A stretch of 64,000 nt of DNA from an uncultured Granulosicoccus sp. (GCA_947495035.1 CANLXI010000034.1:1-64000); one strand, 5' to 3'; counted from the first letter of the stretch, positions 26,385-35,871 are shown. A program made the numbers and translations. Notes: generated by a model not told the origin, from the letters alone.

Positions 26385-27881
26385 ATGTCGTCATCGTATA
26401 TTCCTGCCCCCCGTTTCGTGAGCCTGCATCATCTCTGCCGATGTACCGTACCTGTATTGTATGTGGTGCTTCTGTTTGGTGCAGTCACTGGCCAGGTGCA
26501 CGCTCTGACCAAGCCATCTGATGAGCGGCGGGTCTCCGCCTCCCGGCTGGGTGACAGCGATTCCCTCGACAAGGAAGCATTGACCCCGGGGCCGGCTGAT
26601 GCCGAGATTCCCGGAATTTTCGTCGGACTGGTGACAGGTGAATCAGGTGACGTGCAGGAGGATCTGCAGGCATTGCGTAGCCGCTGGCACCCCGGCATGG
26701 TTCCGATGGCGCTGGAATCCTTGCGATTCAGTCGTCATGGAGGCGTCAGCGCGGGACTGGTGGAGCTTCTGGAGGACAAGACAGGCCAGCGTTTCGGACG
26801 GGATCTGGACAGCTGGTATGTGTGGCTCTGGAAGCGAGAGGAGCAGGCTCATCCACACTATGCCGATTTCAAATCGATGCTGTACCGTAATCTGGATCCG
26901 CTGTTTGCAGGCTATTTCAGCAATGAGCGCAAGAGCACGATCCGGCTCGATGAAGTGCGCTGGGGCGGTGTGAGACAGGATGGTATTCCTCCGCTGCGTT
27001 CTCCCTTGATGATCGATGCGAGCGATGCCGACTATCTGGATGATGACAATGTGGTGTTCGGTATCGAGATCAACGGTGATGCACGAGCCTATCCGAAGCG
27101 GATTCTGGCATGGCATGAGATGTTCACCGATACCATTGGTGGAATCGACTACGCCGGAGTCTACTGTACCTTGTGCGGAGCCGTGATCCTGTACGAGACC
27201 GTGCACAAGGGTGTCCATCATGAACTGGGCACAAGTGGCTTTCTCTACCGATCCAACAAGGTCATGTACGACAAGGCCACCCAGTCGTTGTGGAATACCA
27301 CCTGGGGGCAACCGGTGTCGGGGCCTCTGGTCGGCAAGGGTATTCAGCTCGAACGCAGCTACGTCGTGACCACTACCTGGGGTGAGTGGCGTCGCCGGCA
27401 TCCGGATACCACAGTACTCTCGCTCGATACGGGCCATCGCCGCGACTATCGTGAAGGGGCGGCCTATGAAGACTATTTCGCGACCGATAGACTGATGTTC
27501 ACCGTAGCCCACCGCGACGATCGATTGAGAAACAAGGCAGAGATACTGGCCTTGCAGTTTCCCGACAAGACGGACAAGAGGTTGGCGATCAGCGCGGATT
27601 TTCTGAGTGAAAATCCGGTGTATCACCACGAGCTGGGTGGTCAGGGGCTGGTGGTGCTGACGGACGGCAGCGGAGCCAACCGCGTCTATGACCCCGGGAA
27701 TGTCACGCTGGTGGAATATGATGGTCAGGAATCAGTGACGGACGATCAGGGGCGCGTCTGGCGGTTGAGTGAAGATGCCTTGCAACTGGCAGGGCAGCCG
27801 CCTCTGGTTCGCTTGCCGGCACACAGGGCGTTCTGGTTTGGCTGGGTGGCAGTCTGGAACGATACCGAGCTGGTCATGTAG
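26385..27881 (+). CDS. DUF3179 domain protein
   Basis: A 498-residue exported protein. From the ATG at 26385 there is a long signal-like N-terminus (VPVLYVVLLFGAVTGQVHA), then a helical region (about 75-200) and the DUF3179 domain. That domain includes GIEINGDARAYPKRILAWHEM, the CTLCGAV cysteine pair, TSGFLYRSNKVMYDKATQSLWNTTWGQPVSGPLVG and TTWGEWRRRHPDTTVLS. DUF3179 has no established biochemical function, and the conserved Cys-x2-Cys and His suggest metal or redox chemistry in the periplasm. The open frame extends 53 codons upstream without a signal peptide. The gene is monocistronic and convergent with creA. Confidence 0.88.
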   Translation: MSSSYIPAPRFVSLHHLCRCTVPVLYVVLLFGAVTGQVHALTKPSDERRVSASRLGDSDSLDKEALTPGPADAEIPGIFVGLVTGESGDVQEDLQALRSRWHPGMVPMALESLRFSRHGGVSAGLVELLEDKTGQRFGRDLDSWYVWLWKREEQAHPHYADFKSMLYRNLDPLFAGYFSNERKSTIRLDEVRWGGVRQDGIPPLRSPLMIDASDADYLDDDNVVFGIEINGDARAYPKRILAWHEMFTDTIGGIDYAGVYCTLCGAVILYETVHKGVHHELGTSGFLYRSNKVMYDKATQSLWNTTWGQPVSGPLVGKGIQLERSYVVTTTWGEWRRRHPDTTVLSLDTGHRRDYREGAAYEDYFATDRLMFTVAHRDDRLRNKAEILALQFPDKTDKRLAISADFLSENPVYHHELGGQGLVVLTDGSGANRVYDPGNVTLVEYDGQESVTDDQGRVWRLSEDALQLAGQPPLVRLPAHRAFWFGWVAVWNDTELVM

Positions 27882-27924
27882 TGTGTCCACGCCTGTCTGC
27901 GCGGCATATCGTTCATCGTGCCTG

Positions 27925-27947
27925 CACCACCCCGCTTCGTGGTGGTG
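27925..27947. terminator. Hairpin between convergent DUF3179 and creA genes
   Basis: CACCACC (27925-27931) and GGTGGTG (27941-27947) form a perfect seven-pair stem with a nine-base loop, between two genes that end facing each other. No T-run follows on either strand, so if it terminates it is not a textbook intrinsic terminator. Confidence 0.4.
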
Positions 27948-27964
27948 TCAGGTCACAGGGTCTG

Positions 27965-28471
27965 TCAGTCCTCCCAGGTCACGTCCTGACCGAACAGGGG
28001 GACCGTCGAGAGGGCCATCTTGGCAGAGCCATCCTTCACCTGGCTGGCGTGTGACAGGTAGATCAGCGTCTGCCGCTCTTCGTCATAGATGCGTGTGACC
28101 TGCAGTGACTTCCAGACCAGTGAGGTGCGCTTGGAGAAGACGTTCTCCCCGCCTTCGTCCCTGTCGATGTCCCCGATGACGATGGGACCGGTTTGCCGAC
28201 AGGCGATCGAGGAGTTGGACGGGTCGCTGAATATCTCACCATTTCTTACCCGATCGATCAGACCCCGGTCGAAATAGGAAATATGGCAGGTGACACCCTT
28301 GACCTTGGGGTCCTCGACAGCTTCTATCTTGATGTCACCCCCCATCCAGTCCACATTCACGTCGCCGACCTCGTCAGCCTGAGTCGCTGACGTCAGAACG
28401 GCCGTGCTCAACAGGGTGGCAGCGACAATCGGTCGAGTGAAGCTGGCAGCGATGGTATTGATCAGGCGCAT
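27965..28471 (-). CDS. creA: CreA family protein
   Basis: A 168-residue exported protein of the CreA family. It has a signal peptide (ASFTRPIVAATLLSTAVLTSATQA) followed by the conserved body: DIKIEAVEDPKVKGVTCHISYFDRG, DPSNSSIACRQTGPI, FSKRTSLVWKSLQVTRIYDEERQTLIYLSHASQV and LSTVPLFGQDV. CreA has no proven molecular function despite lying beside creBCD in enterobacteria. Here it has no such neighbours. The ATG at 28471 is chosen because it places the signal peptide correctly; an upstream in-frame start at 28537 adds 22 polar residues. Confidence 0.93.
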   Translation of the reverse strand: MRLINTIAASFTRPIVAATLLSTAVLTSATQADEVGDVNVDWMGGDIKIEAVEDPKVKGVTCHISYFDRGLIDRVRNGEIFSDPSNSSIACRQTGPIVIGDIDRDEGGENVFSKRTSLVWKSLQVTRIYDEERQTLIYLSHASQVKDGSAKMALSTVPLFGQDVTWED

Positions 28472-28570
28472 GTTGGAAGGCTTCAACGCAGGTGAATTCG
28501 AGCCCACAGCATAGCAACGATCGATGCCATCGCGCACGATCGTTGCGAGTTTACACAGCAGGCGCTCCGC

Positions 28571-29770
28571 TTACCCGTTCTTCTGCAGGGATTCGATCAC
28601 CTCGACAATGACTTCCCCGATCAGCCGGCAATCGTCCGTGGTGAAGGTCAGGGGAATTCGCATGTCCAGCAAGGTCGAGAGAATGGCCTCGGTTCTGGGA
28701 AGCTGTGGCATATCGGCGATATAGCGCCAGCTGTCATAGCGACTGGTATAACCTTCCGGCTCTGCGCCACCAAACCACTTCAGAGCCACACCCTGGTCTG
28801 CACAGCGTCGCACCACCTGCTGTAGCTGTTCGGCACTCTGGCCGGGCAATGAGAACTGGATGGAACTGGCGACGAATTCCTCGGCATCGGGTCGCTCCGG
28901 AACCTGAATGAGCGAGCTTTTGCCCAGTTCCGTTTCCAGTATGCGATAGCGCTCGTTCCAGCGTTGGCACTGCCGGTCGAGATCCACCAACTGGGGACGC
29001 AGAATGGCGGCCCGCAGATTGTCCATGCGCCCGCTGTAGTTGGGTGTCTCGTAGCGGATCTGATCGAAAGTCTCGGCGGGTGGTGCCGCGTGGTGCCGGT
29101 CGAACAGCATGTAGGAGCCACTGTGCATGATGGCGCGCGCCATGACATCGGCGTGGCGTGTCGTCAGAAACCCTCCCTCACCGGAATTGATGTGCTTGTA
29201 GGTCTGTGCGCTGAAGCAGGCAATATCACCGAAGGTGCCGCTTTTGGTGCCGTTCCAGCTGGCCCCCATGGTATGTGCACAGTCCTCGATCAGAAACAGC
29301 TGGTGACGTTGGCAGATGTCCATGATCCGTTCCATATCGGCAATGTGCCCTCGCATGTGTGACAACATGAAGAAGCGGGCACCGCTACTGGCAGCCTTGG
29401 CCTCCAGATCGTTCAGGTCGATGCAGTAATCCTCGGCAACATCGACAAGGACGGGCACGGCGCCACTGTTGTGAATGGCACCGGGTACCGGTGCCAGGGT
29501 GAAGGCATTGCACAGGACCTGGTCACCGCGTTGCACGCCGGCCGCCTGCATGGCCACATGCAAGGCATAGCCACCGGAAGAGCATGCCAGGCAATACGGC
29601 ACACCCAGGTAGGTCGCGAACTCGATCTCCAGCAGATCGGTTTCGCCTTTTTCATCGGGCAAGGTGTTGTACCTGTGCAACCGCCCCGAACGCATGACTT
29701 CGATGGCGGCATCGATGCCGGCTTCCGGGATGGCTTCCTGTTGGGTAAAGGACTTGCTGAATGATTTCAT
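28571..29770 (-). CDS. DegT/DnrJ/EryC1/StrS family PLP aminotransferase
   Basis: A 399-residue fold-type I PLP enzyme of the DegT/DnrJ group. Visible hallmarks are SSGGYALHVAMQAAGVQRGDQVL, IEDCAHTMGASWNGTKSGTFGD and FSAQTYKHINSGEGG, with the PLP lysine at K192. The family usually aminates keto-sugars, but its place 24 bases downstream of a HisD/HpsN-like dehydrogenase suggests it works on the product of that enzyme or on a related small hydroxy/keto acid. No sugar-nucleotide pathway is apparent locally except a single epimerase gene at 34 kb. Confidence 0.85.
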   Translation of the reverse strand: MKSFSKSFTQQEAIPEAGIDAAIEVMRSGRLHRYNTLPDEKGETDLLEIEFATYLGVPYCLACSSGGYALHVAMQAAGVQRGDQVLCNAFTLAPVPGAIHNSGAVPVLVDVAEDYCIDLNDLEAKAASSGARFFMLSHMRGHIADMERIMDICQRHQLFLIEDCAHTMGASWNGTKSGTFGDIACFSAQTYKHINSGEGGFLTTRHADVMARAIMHSGSYMLFDRHHAAPPAETFDQIRYETPNYSGRMDNLRAAILRPQLVDLDRQCQRWNERYRILETELGKSSLIQVPERPDAEEFVASSIQFSLPGQSAEQLQQVVRRCADQGVALKWFGGAEPEGYTSRYDSWRYIADMPQLPRTEAILSTLLDMRIPLTFTTDDCRLIGEVIVEVIESLQKNG

Positions 29771-29794
29771 GACGTCTGTTCGTACTCCCGCTCG

Positions 29795-31102
29795 CTACTC
29801 GTAACGCGTCTGATCGTACACCTGAAAGTCCCACTGCCTTTCGGGAAAATACTTCCGCAGTCGCCAGTCACAGGCGCGGGCATGGCCTTCCATGCCTTCG
29901 ACGCGTGAAATACGCGAGCCCACGGCACTGAACTCCAGATTGGCCTCCTCGCTGATTTCCTGATAGGTGAGAATCTTGAGGAACTTGTGCACGTTGAGAC
30001 CACCGCTGTAGCGAGCCACGCGTCGCGTCGGCAGAATGTGATTGGTGCCGGAGCATTTGTCACCGTGAGTCACGGTAGCGCCTTCGCCAAGAAACAGTGA
30101 ACCGTAGTTCTTGAGATTGTCGCGCCACCAATCGGTGTCCTCTGTGAGTACCTGCAAGTGTTCCGAAGCATACTCGTCACTGACGCGTACGCACTCTTCA
30201 CGGCTGTCACACAGGATGATCTCCCCGTGTACATCCCAGGCTGATTGCACCACGTCGCGGTTGGGCATATCGGCGGCGACCTTCGGCATCAGCTCGGCGA
30301 CCATCTCGCCAATGCGACGACTGGTGGTGAACAGCCAGACCGGCGAGTCATAGCCATGCTCCGCCTGTGACACGAGATCCACCGCAATGGTCATGGGATC
30401 GGCACTGTCATCGGCAATGATGGCTGACTCGGTGGGACCGGCAAAGACATCGATACCGACTTCACCGAACAACAGTCGCTTGGCTTCTGCCACGTAACCG
30501 TTGCCAGGGCCGACGAGTATGTCGGCGGCAACGCCGGTGAACAGACCCTTGGCCATGGTGGCGACCGCGTGAACACCGCCCATTTCCAGAATGATGTCAG
30601 CACCGGCAAGATCCATGGCAAAGACGATGGCCGGATGGATGTGGCCATCCTTCGGAGGTGAGCAGGCGATGATGGTTTCCACGCCGGCCACCTTGGCGGT
30701 GGCAATGCTCATCAGCGCCGAGGCCGCATGTGAATAGCGACCGCCAGGCACATAGCAGCCCGCGCAATTCACGGGAATCACTTTCTGACCGAGTCTGACA
30801 CCCGGTGCCGATTCGATCTCGAATTCGGTCAGACTGGCGCGTTGTGCCTCGGCAAAGGTCTTGATCTGCTGATAGGCAAACCGGATATCCTCACGGGTCT
30901 GCTCCGGCACCCGGGCAATCAGTTCTGCGCGTTTCGCGTCGTCGAGAATGAAGTCCCCCTGCCAGTTGTCGAATTGCGCGGCATAGTCACGAACCGCGCT
31001 TTCTCCATCGGCCTCGATGCGCGCCAGCATGGTCTTGACGGTGTCCTGTATTCGCTCATCATTGGCGGCAACAGGGGCATTGGATTTTTTCAGGTATTCC
31101 AT
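29795..31102 (-). CDS. Histidinol dehydrogenase-family enzyme, probably HpsN-like
   Basis: A 435-residue zinc/NAD dehydrogenase of the HisD superfamily, which oxidises a primary alcohol to an acid in two NAD steps. Conserved HisD landmarks include GGRYSHAASALMS, GPGNGYVAEAKRLL, GPTESAIIADD, the zinc-site QAEHG, DKCSGTNHILPTRR and the C-terminal EGHARACDWR. No other histidine genes are present, and the protein resembles the HpsN branch (2,3-dihydroxypropanesulfonate to sulfolactate) more than biosynthetic HisD. The ATG at 31102 follows an AAGG-type site; the open frame extends to 31426 without similarity. It is co-directional with the aminotransferase downstream and divergent from a LysR regulator. 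The exact substrate is not settled. Confidence 0.75.
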   Translation of the reverse strand: MEYLKKSNAPVAANDERIQDTVKTMLARIEADGESAVRDYAAQFDNWQGDFILDDAKRAELIARVPEQTREDIRFAYQQIKTFAEAQRASLTEFEIESAPGVRLGQKVIPVNCAGCYVPGGRYSHAASALMSIATAKVAGVETIIACSPPKDGHIHPAIVFAMDLAGADIILEMGGVHAVATMAKGLFTGVAADILVGPGNGYVAEAKRLLFGEVGIDVFAGPTESAIIADDSADPMTIAVDLVSQAEHGYDSPVWLFTTSRRIGEMVAELMPKVAADMPNRDVVQSAWDVHGEIILCDSREECVRVSDEYASEHLQVLTEDTDWWRDNLKNYGSLFLGEGATVTHGDKCSGTNHILPTRRVARYSGGLNVHKFLKILTYQEISEEANLEFSAVGSRISRVEGMEGHARACDWRLRKYFPERQWDFQVYDQTRYE

Positions 31103-31353
31103 GAGTTCACCTTGAAGAAGGAGGGTGGCGCAGGTTGTTTCAGGCGGTGGATTGGTGCCGGTTTCGCCATCAGACCCTGCGGGCCGCAAGCTTGAATCTC
31201 CGCAGTCCGGTGGTTCGAGCGTGACGCCGATCATAGAAGCCACCGGGTTCCGTTGACCAATGCCATTTCCGATGCGACCGGTTACTTTTCGGTATAGGCT
31301 GAGCCGAGGCGATGGCTGCAGCGCCGCTGATGCAGATGAGTGACAGGTAAACG

Positions 31354-32292
31354 ATGGAACTGAAATGGCTGGATGACTATATTGCGCTGGTTGATCTCGG
31401 GAGTTTCTCGAAGGCGGCCGAAGCACGCTTCGTCACGCAACCGGCATTCAGTCGACGCATTCGCTCGCTGGAAGACTGGCTGGGCGTCAGTCTGGTTGAT
31501 CGCAAGCAATTTCCCACGGCGCTGACGCCGGCCGGCCAGGCCTTCGCGGAGCAGGCGCGTCTGTTGTCCGGCCAGATCCTGGCGGTGCGCCATCAGATGC
31601 AGGATATCAATGCCGCGCGCGCGCAGTTGGTCATCATCTCCCAGCAGGCCTTGGCCGTGTCGTTCTTTCCAGGCTGGATGCAGACACTCGAGGCCCTCTC
31701 AGGTGGGGCTCTGCTCAAGGTGGAAACCGGCCATCTGCCTGACAATATCGAGAATTTTCTGGCTGGCGATGGGGATTTCCTGCTGTGCTATGGCTCGGCA
31801 GACATCGCCTCCCGGCTACAGCGGGATGACGTTGAAAGCCTGCAGGTCGGGGTGGATCAGTTCATCCCGGTGTCAGCGCTGACTGCCGGGGGGCAGCCTC
31901 GCTTTGCCGGTTCGGCCGGTTCGGCCGGTTCGGCCGGTGATCCACTGAAGCTGCTGGCGCATCCGGCAGAGAGCTTCTTCGGGCAGATTCTGCAGCGTGA
32001 CTGTCTGCCATTGCTGAACGAGCATCAGAGGGTTGAAGTGGCCTGTGAAAATGCGCTGTCGGAGGCCTTGAAAGCGCTGGTGCTCGAAGGCTATGGCATG
32101 GCCTGGCTGCCACGCAGCCTGGTTCGTCGAGAGCTGGATCGTGGTGACCTGGTCGTGCTGGATGAGGCGTTTCCCCGGGTGCATCTGGCGGTGAGCCTGT
32201 ATCGTCTGCGTCAGCCACGCAGTCAATCGGCCAGGCAATTCTGGGATTATCTGCAGGACATGTACAACCAGAACCTGTCGACCGTGGGGTAG
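31354..32292 (+). CDS. LysR-type transcriptional regulator
   Basis: A 312-residue LysR regulator. The N-terminal winged helix-turn-helix (WLDDYIALVDLGSFSKAAEARFVTQPAFSRRIRSLEDWLG) is followed by a two-lobed effector domain ending in QFWDYLQDMY. It is divergent from the HisD/HpsN-like gene across 251 bases, the standard layout for autoregulated control of that operon, and also precedes the PLP decarboxylase. An unusual Gly-Ser-Ala repeat inside the effector domain (around residues 185-195) is encoded by a 9-bp tandem repeat and likely forms a flexible loop. Confidence 0.9.
   Translation: MELKWLDDYIALVDLGSFSKAAEARFVTQPAFSRRIRSLEDWLGVSLVDRKQFPTALTPAGQAFAEQARLLSGQILAVRHQMQDINAARAQLVIISQQALAVSFFPGWMQTLEALSGGALLKVETGHLPDNIENFLAGDGDFLLCYGSADIASRLQRDDVESLQVGVDQFIPVSALTAGGQPRFAGSAGSAGSAGDPLKLLAHPAESFFGQILQRDCLPLLNEHQRVEVACENALSEALKALVLEGYGMAWLPRSLVRRELDRGDLVVLDEAFPRVHLAVSLYRLRQPRSQSARQFWDYLQDMYNQNLSTVG
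31906..31938 (+). repeat. In-frame 9-bp tandem repeat within LysR gene
   Basis: GCCGGTTCG repeats three times plus six bases (31906-31938), coding for alternating Ala-Gly-Ser. Because the unit is a multiple of three, copy-number changes would lengthen or shorten the loop without a frameshift. Confidence 0.9.
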
Positions 32293-32409
32293 ACGGTTCA
32301 CGTCATGCCCAAAAGTAACTGATACCCAATAAATCAGCATTGGCCGTCGACCGATACGCATCCCTATACTGCGACATCTTCAGACAACAGGTCGACAGAG
32401 GCCAATACC

Positions 32410-33837
32410 ATGCAAGATCAGCTGGATATCCTGACACGAGCCGTGAACGAATGGATGCCTGCAGAACGTCCGGTTTCCCAGGCACCGTCAGCGGCGGAAC
32501 TCGAACGGATACTGGATGTCAGCCTCGGCAAGGAAGGTGCCGATCAGCAGAGCCTGGAGGAAGCCCTGAAGGCCTATCTGCATTACAACCCGGCGGTCTA
32601 CAAGAGCGATTTCCACAAATTGCTGTATTCGGGGCAGAACAAGCCGGCCTTGCTGGGTGACTGGATCACCAGCCTGAGCAACGCCACCATGCATACCTAT
32701 CAGGTGGGTCCTGTGCCGACTCTGATGGAGCTCGAGCTCATCCGTCAATGGAATGCACTGGTCGGTTTCGATCGTGATGGCAATCAGCCGGAAGGCGTCA
32801 TGGTGGCCGGTGGTAGCCAGGCAAACCTGATCGGCATGATGCTGGCACGCCATCATGCCTGCCCGGATTACAAGACCCGAGGGGCCGGTGGTCGTACACT
32901 GGTGGCCTACGTTTCCGACCAAGCGCATTACTCCGGACAGAAGGCCGCCAATGTGCTGGGCATCGGTACCGATAATCTGGTGGCCGTTGCCTCCGATGAT
33001 ACCGGTCGTATCTGCCCGGTGGCTTTGCAGAGGGAAATCGACAGCAGTCTGGCAAAGGGGCATGTGCCGTTCTATATCGGCATCACGGCAGGCACCACGG
33101 TAACGGGCGCATTCGATTCCGTCGCCGATTGCAGCAGGATTGCCCGCCAGCACGGTATCTGGCTGCACATCGATGGTGCATGGGGCGCCCCGGTGCTGTT
33201 TTCGGAGGAGCACCGGCATCTGCTGGCCGATAGTCATCTGGCCGATTCCTTCGCCTGGGATGCGCACAAGATGATGAATGTGCCGCTGACTGCCGCCGTG
33301 ATTCTGGTGAAGCAGCCGGGGGCCCTGAAATCCTGTTGTTCCGGTGGAGGTGGCGAGTACCTGTTTCATGCCGACGAGAATGCAGACTACAACCTGGGTG
33401 AGCGCTCGATCCAGTGCGGAAGACGCGCCGATTCCCTGAAAGTCTGGTTGAGCTGGAAGGCCATGGGCAATCAGGGCTTTGCCGCCAAGATCGATGATCT
33501 GCAAGCGCTGAAAACCACCTGCGTGAACCTGATCGAGGACAGCGAATCGCTGGAGATGCTGGCACCGGCTGCCTATGTGAATGTGCTGTTCCGCTATCAT
33601 CCGGCGCAGCTGACCGACGAAGACGAGCTGCGGCAGCTGAACATCGCCATCTGCAAGCAGATGATGAACAATGGCGGCCCCTATGTGGACTACGCACAAT
33701 ACAAGGGGCGATACGGCATTCGTCTGATACTGGCCAATGACGAAGTGAGCGAGACTCAGCTGTCGTCGCTGCTGGCGCTGTGCGAGCAGACGGGAAGAGA
33801 GATGCTCGAGCTGCATCGACAAGTGGTCAACGGATGA
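32410..33837 (+). CDS. Group II PLP-dependent amino acid decarboxylase
   Basis: A 475-residue decarboxylase of the glutamate/cysteine-sulfinate/DOPA decarboxylase group. Motifs include VAGGSQANLIGMMLARH, SDQAHYSGQKAANVLG, ITAGTTVTGAFD, LHIDGAWGAPVL and SFAWDAHKMMNVPL, with K287 as the PLP lysine. The substrate could be aspartate, cysteine sulfinate, cysteate or 2,4-diaminobutyrate. Its closeness to an HpsN-like enzyme makes a sulfonate substrate such as cysteate worth considering, but that is inference. It follows the LysR gene by about 120 bases in the same direction. Confidence 0.85.
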   Translation: MQDQLDILTRAVNEWMPAERPVSQAPSAAELERILDVSLGKEGADQQSLEEALKAYLHYNPAVYKSDFHKLLYSGQNKPALLGDWITSLSNATMHTYQVGPVPTLMELELIRQWNALVGFDRDGNQPEGVMVAGGSQANLIGMMLARHHACPDYKTRGAGGRTLVAYVSDQAHYSGQKAANVLGIGTDNLVAVASDDTGRICPVALQREIDSSLAKGHVPFYIGITAGTTVTGAFDSVADCSRIARQHGIWLHIDGAWGAPVLFSEEHRHLLADSHLADSFAWDAHKMMNVPLTAAVILVKQPGALKSCCSGGGGEYLFHADENADYNLGERSIQCGRRADSLKVWLSWKAMGNQGFAAKIDDLQALKTTCVNLIEDSESLEMLAPAAYVNVLFRYHPAQLTDEDELRQLNIAICKQMMNNGGPYVDYAQYKGRYGIRLILANDEVSETQLSSLLALCEQTGREMLELHRQVVNG

Positions 33838-33955
33838 TCAAGTTGGGCCGGGAAAGCGAATCCCGGCCCGGCTTGCAGCAACGGATCCCGAGGTTCCGGG
33901 AGGGAGTTCGGGCAGCTTGTGAATGGCCCACCGAGCACCGCGTGACAGGGGGCGA

Positions 33956-34843
33956 TCAGGAGGTCACATATTGTCGCCAGTTGTGTTCCTCGACGAATCC
34001 CAATACGTCACGAATCTTCCTGTTCGAGAACAGGGCTTCATGACCGACCAGCTCTCGCGTGAGTGCTACCCCGGGAAAATACTCGGCGGCCAGTTCAGCG
34101 GCGGACTGGTTTGCCACATTGGTGTCATTCCCGGCATTGAACACCTGATAGCCGAGTCCGTCGGCCTGCAGACAACGGTTCACGATCTGCCCCAGGTCAC
34201 GAGCATCGATGTAGCCGAAGAAGCTGCGGCGACGCTGCCCGGGGTCTTGCAGAAAATCGGCAAAGCGGGCGTAATCATGCGGCTCCATCACATTGCTGAT
34301 GCGCAGTGCATAGATATCGGCACCTGAGCGACGCTGGAAGGCACGGGCAGTCTGCTCGTTCAGGACTTTCGACAGGCCATAGCTGTCCATGGGGTTGACG
34401 TCGTAGTCTTCGTCGAGCGGCAGGCAATGAGGATCCGCTCGGCCATCGGCAAAGCAGACGCCATAGGTAGTCTCCGATGAGGCAATGATGATCTTGCGAA
34501 TACCCATCTTCACCGCGGCCTCGATGACGTTGTAGGTTCCCATGGTGTTGACCCGGAAGGTCTCGTTGTCCGGGTTGATCAGAATGCGTGGTACTGCGGC
34601 AAAGTGGACCACGGCATCGTAAACCGGTACGCCGGTGCCAGGCTCCAGTTCGTCGAAGTTGGCGTAGGCGGACATGGCATTGAACATCTGTCCCGAGTCC
34701 GTGATATCCGCAATCAGATTGTCAACACCGGGCAGCTCCAGCGCGACCTTGTCGACATTGACGACTCGGTGGCCATTGTTCATCAGGTAGGGTACGACAT
34801 GGCGTCCGGCCTTGCCGGCACCGCCCGTGAAGAGAATTCGCAT
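33956..34843 (-). CDS. NAD-dependent epimerase/dehydratase (extended SDR)
   Basis: A 295-residue extended short-chain dehydrogenase. The NAD motif TGGAGKAGRHV starts at residue 6, followed by the catalytic serine region IASSETTYGV and the YxxxK motif YGLSK. C-terminal substrate-binding features are of the NAD-dependent epimerase/uronate dehydrogenase type. The slight change of the glycine motif (GGAGKAG rather than GGAGFIG) is seen in uronate dehydrogenase-like members. It is monocistronic, facing the decarboxylase gene. The substrate is unknown, and a sugar acid or nucleotide sugar is likely. Confidence 0.83.
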   Translation of the reverse strand: MRILFTGGAGKAGRHVVPYLMNNGHRVVNVDKVALELPGVDNLIADITDSGQMFNAMSAYANFDELEPGTGVPVYDAVVHFAAVPRILINPDNETFRVNTMGTYNVIEAAVKMGIRKIIIASSETTYGVCFADGRADPHCLPLDEDYDVNPMDSYGLSKVLNEQTARAFQRRSGADIYALRISNVMEPHDYARFADFLQDPGQRRRSFFGYIDARDLGQIVNRCLQADGLGYQVFNAGNDTNVANQSAAELAAEYFPGVALTRELVGHEALFSNRKIRDVLGFVEEHNWRQYVTS

Positions 34844-35118
34844 GGTCTGATTGCTCTCGTATCTGTTCTCAAGGAAATCCAGCTGGCTGTGGTTCTGTGT
34901 CAGCGAGCCACAAAGGGGGCAGCCTGCCTGACTGCACCGTCAGGATAGTGTACCGGGGAAGAGTTCGTGACACAGGCCGGCAGACGCCGCCGGAGCGCAG
35001 GCGGCAGGCAGGCAGCCGCAGTGCCTGTGCACGGCTGACAGGCATCGTCTGTCGGGATTCCAGGCGTTGATGATTGCCGTACAATCACGCCCTTACCGCC
35101 AGCCAGTCCGGATTCACC

Positions 35119-35871
35119 ATGGATGCCTTTCTGCTGAAGAAGGTCCTCAGCAATGTCGTACACATCATTCCCGGCGCCTTCGTGGCCCTGTTGATCGGCG
35201 TGGCATTGCTGGGACGGTGGCCACGCCTGGCTCGCCTGGGCATACTGCTGATCACCCTGTCGCTGCTGGCACTGTCCTCGGCGCCGGTGTCCAATACCAT
35301 TCTGGGGTCGCTGGAAAACCGGTATCCGGTCATGCAGAGCCTGCCCGAGGATACCGAACTGGTTCTGGTGCTAGGCTCCGGTCATCACTGGGTACCGGAT
35401 CGACCGCCCAACAGCATACTGATGGCGTCCGCTCTGTCGCGACTGAGTGAAGCAGTACGATTGTGGAAAACCCGGCCGCAGGCGATGTTGATGACCAGCG
35501 GTGCCAGATTCCGTAGCGAGCTCTCGCACGCACGCACCATGGGCAATATGGCGCTGGCTCTGGGTATGGATGAATCGCGGCTGGTTCTCTCCGAGGAGGC
35601 CCGCGATACCGACGATGAGATCGCGGCCGCTCTGCAGTGGATGCAGCACAACGGCACCGCGAGTGGTCGTCTGGTGGTGGTCAGCAGTGCCATGCATCTG
35701 CCCAGGGCGGCCATGCTGTTGAGTGGTCAGCCTGTGGCCTACAGCATGGCCCCGACCGATTTCCGCGTGGTCGATGCGCCTTGGTATCGATTCAACTCCC
35801 TGCACCTGTCGGATGCGGACTGGGCGGTGCACGAGTACGTCGGCATGCTGTGGTACCGCCTGTCACGATGA
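35119..35871 (+). CDS. ElyC/SanA/YdcF family membrane protein (DUF218)
   Basis: A 250-residue inner-membrane protein with two N-terminal hydrophobic segments (AFVALLIGVALLG and LGILLITLSLLALSSAPV) and a periplasmic DUF218 domain. The domain motifs are ELVLVLGSGHHWVPD, SRLSEAVRLWKTRPQAMLMTSG, SRLVLSEEARDTDDEIAAA and VVSSAMHLPRAAML. The closest well-known relative is ElyC, needed for lipid-carrier or envelope homeostasis. The ATG at 35119 is preferred over a start 45 bases upstream. The stop overlaps the hrpB start (ATGA), so the two genes are co-translated. Confidence 0.88.
   Translation: MDAFLLKKVLSNVVHIIPGAFVALLIGVALLGRWPRLARLGILLITLSLLALSSAPVSNTILGSLENRYPVMQSLPEDTELVLVLGSGHHWVPDRPPNSILMASALSRLSEAVRLWKTRPQAMLMTSGARFRSELSHARTMGNMALALGMDESRLVLSEEARDTDDEIAAALQWMQHNGTASGRLVVVSSAMHLPRAAMLLSGQPVAYSMAPTDFRVVDAPWYRFNSLHLSDADWAVHEYVGMLWYRLSR

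Noticed and set aside
32488..33822. A 444-codon minus-strand open frame opposite the PLP decarboxylase
   Set aside because: The plus-strand frame contains all decarboxylase motifs including the PLP lysine; the antisense product has none.
34986..35005. GCCGCC/GGCGGC inverted repeat as a terminator
   Set aside because: Six pairs with an eight-base loop in GC-rich sequence, no T-run, and placed between divergent rather than convergent gene ends, so chance is likely.
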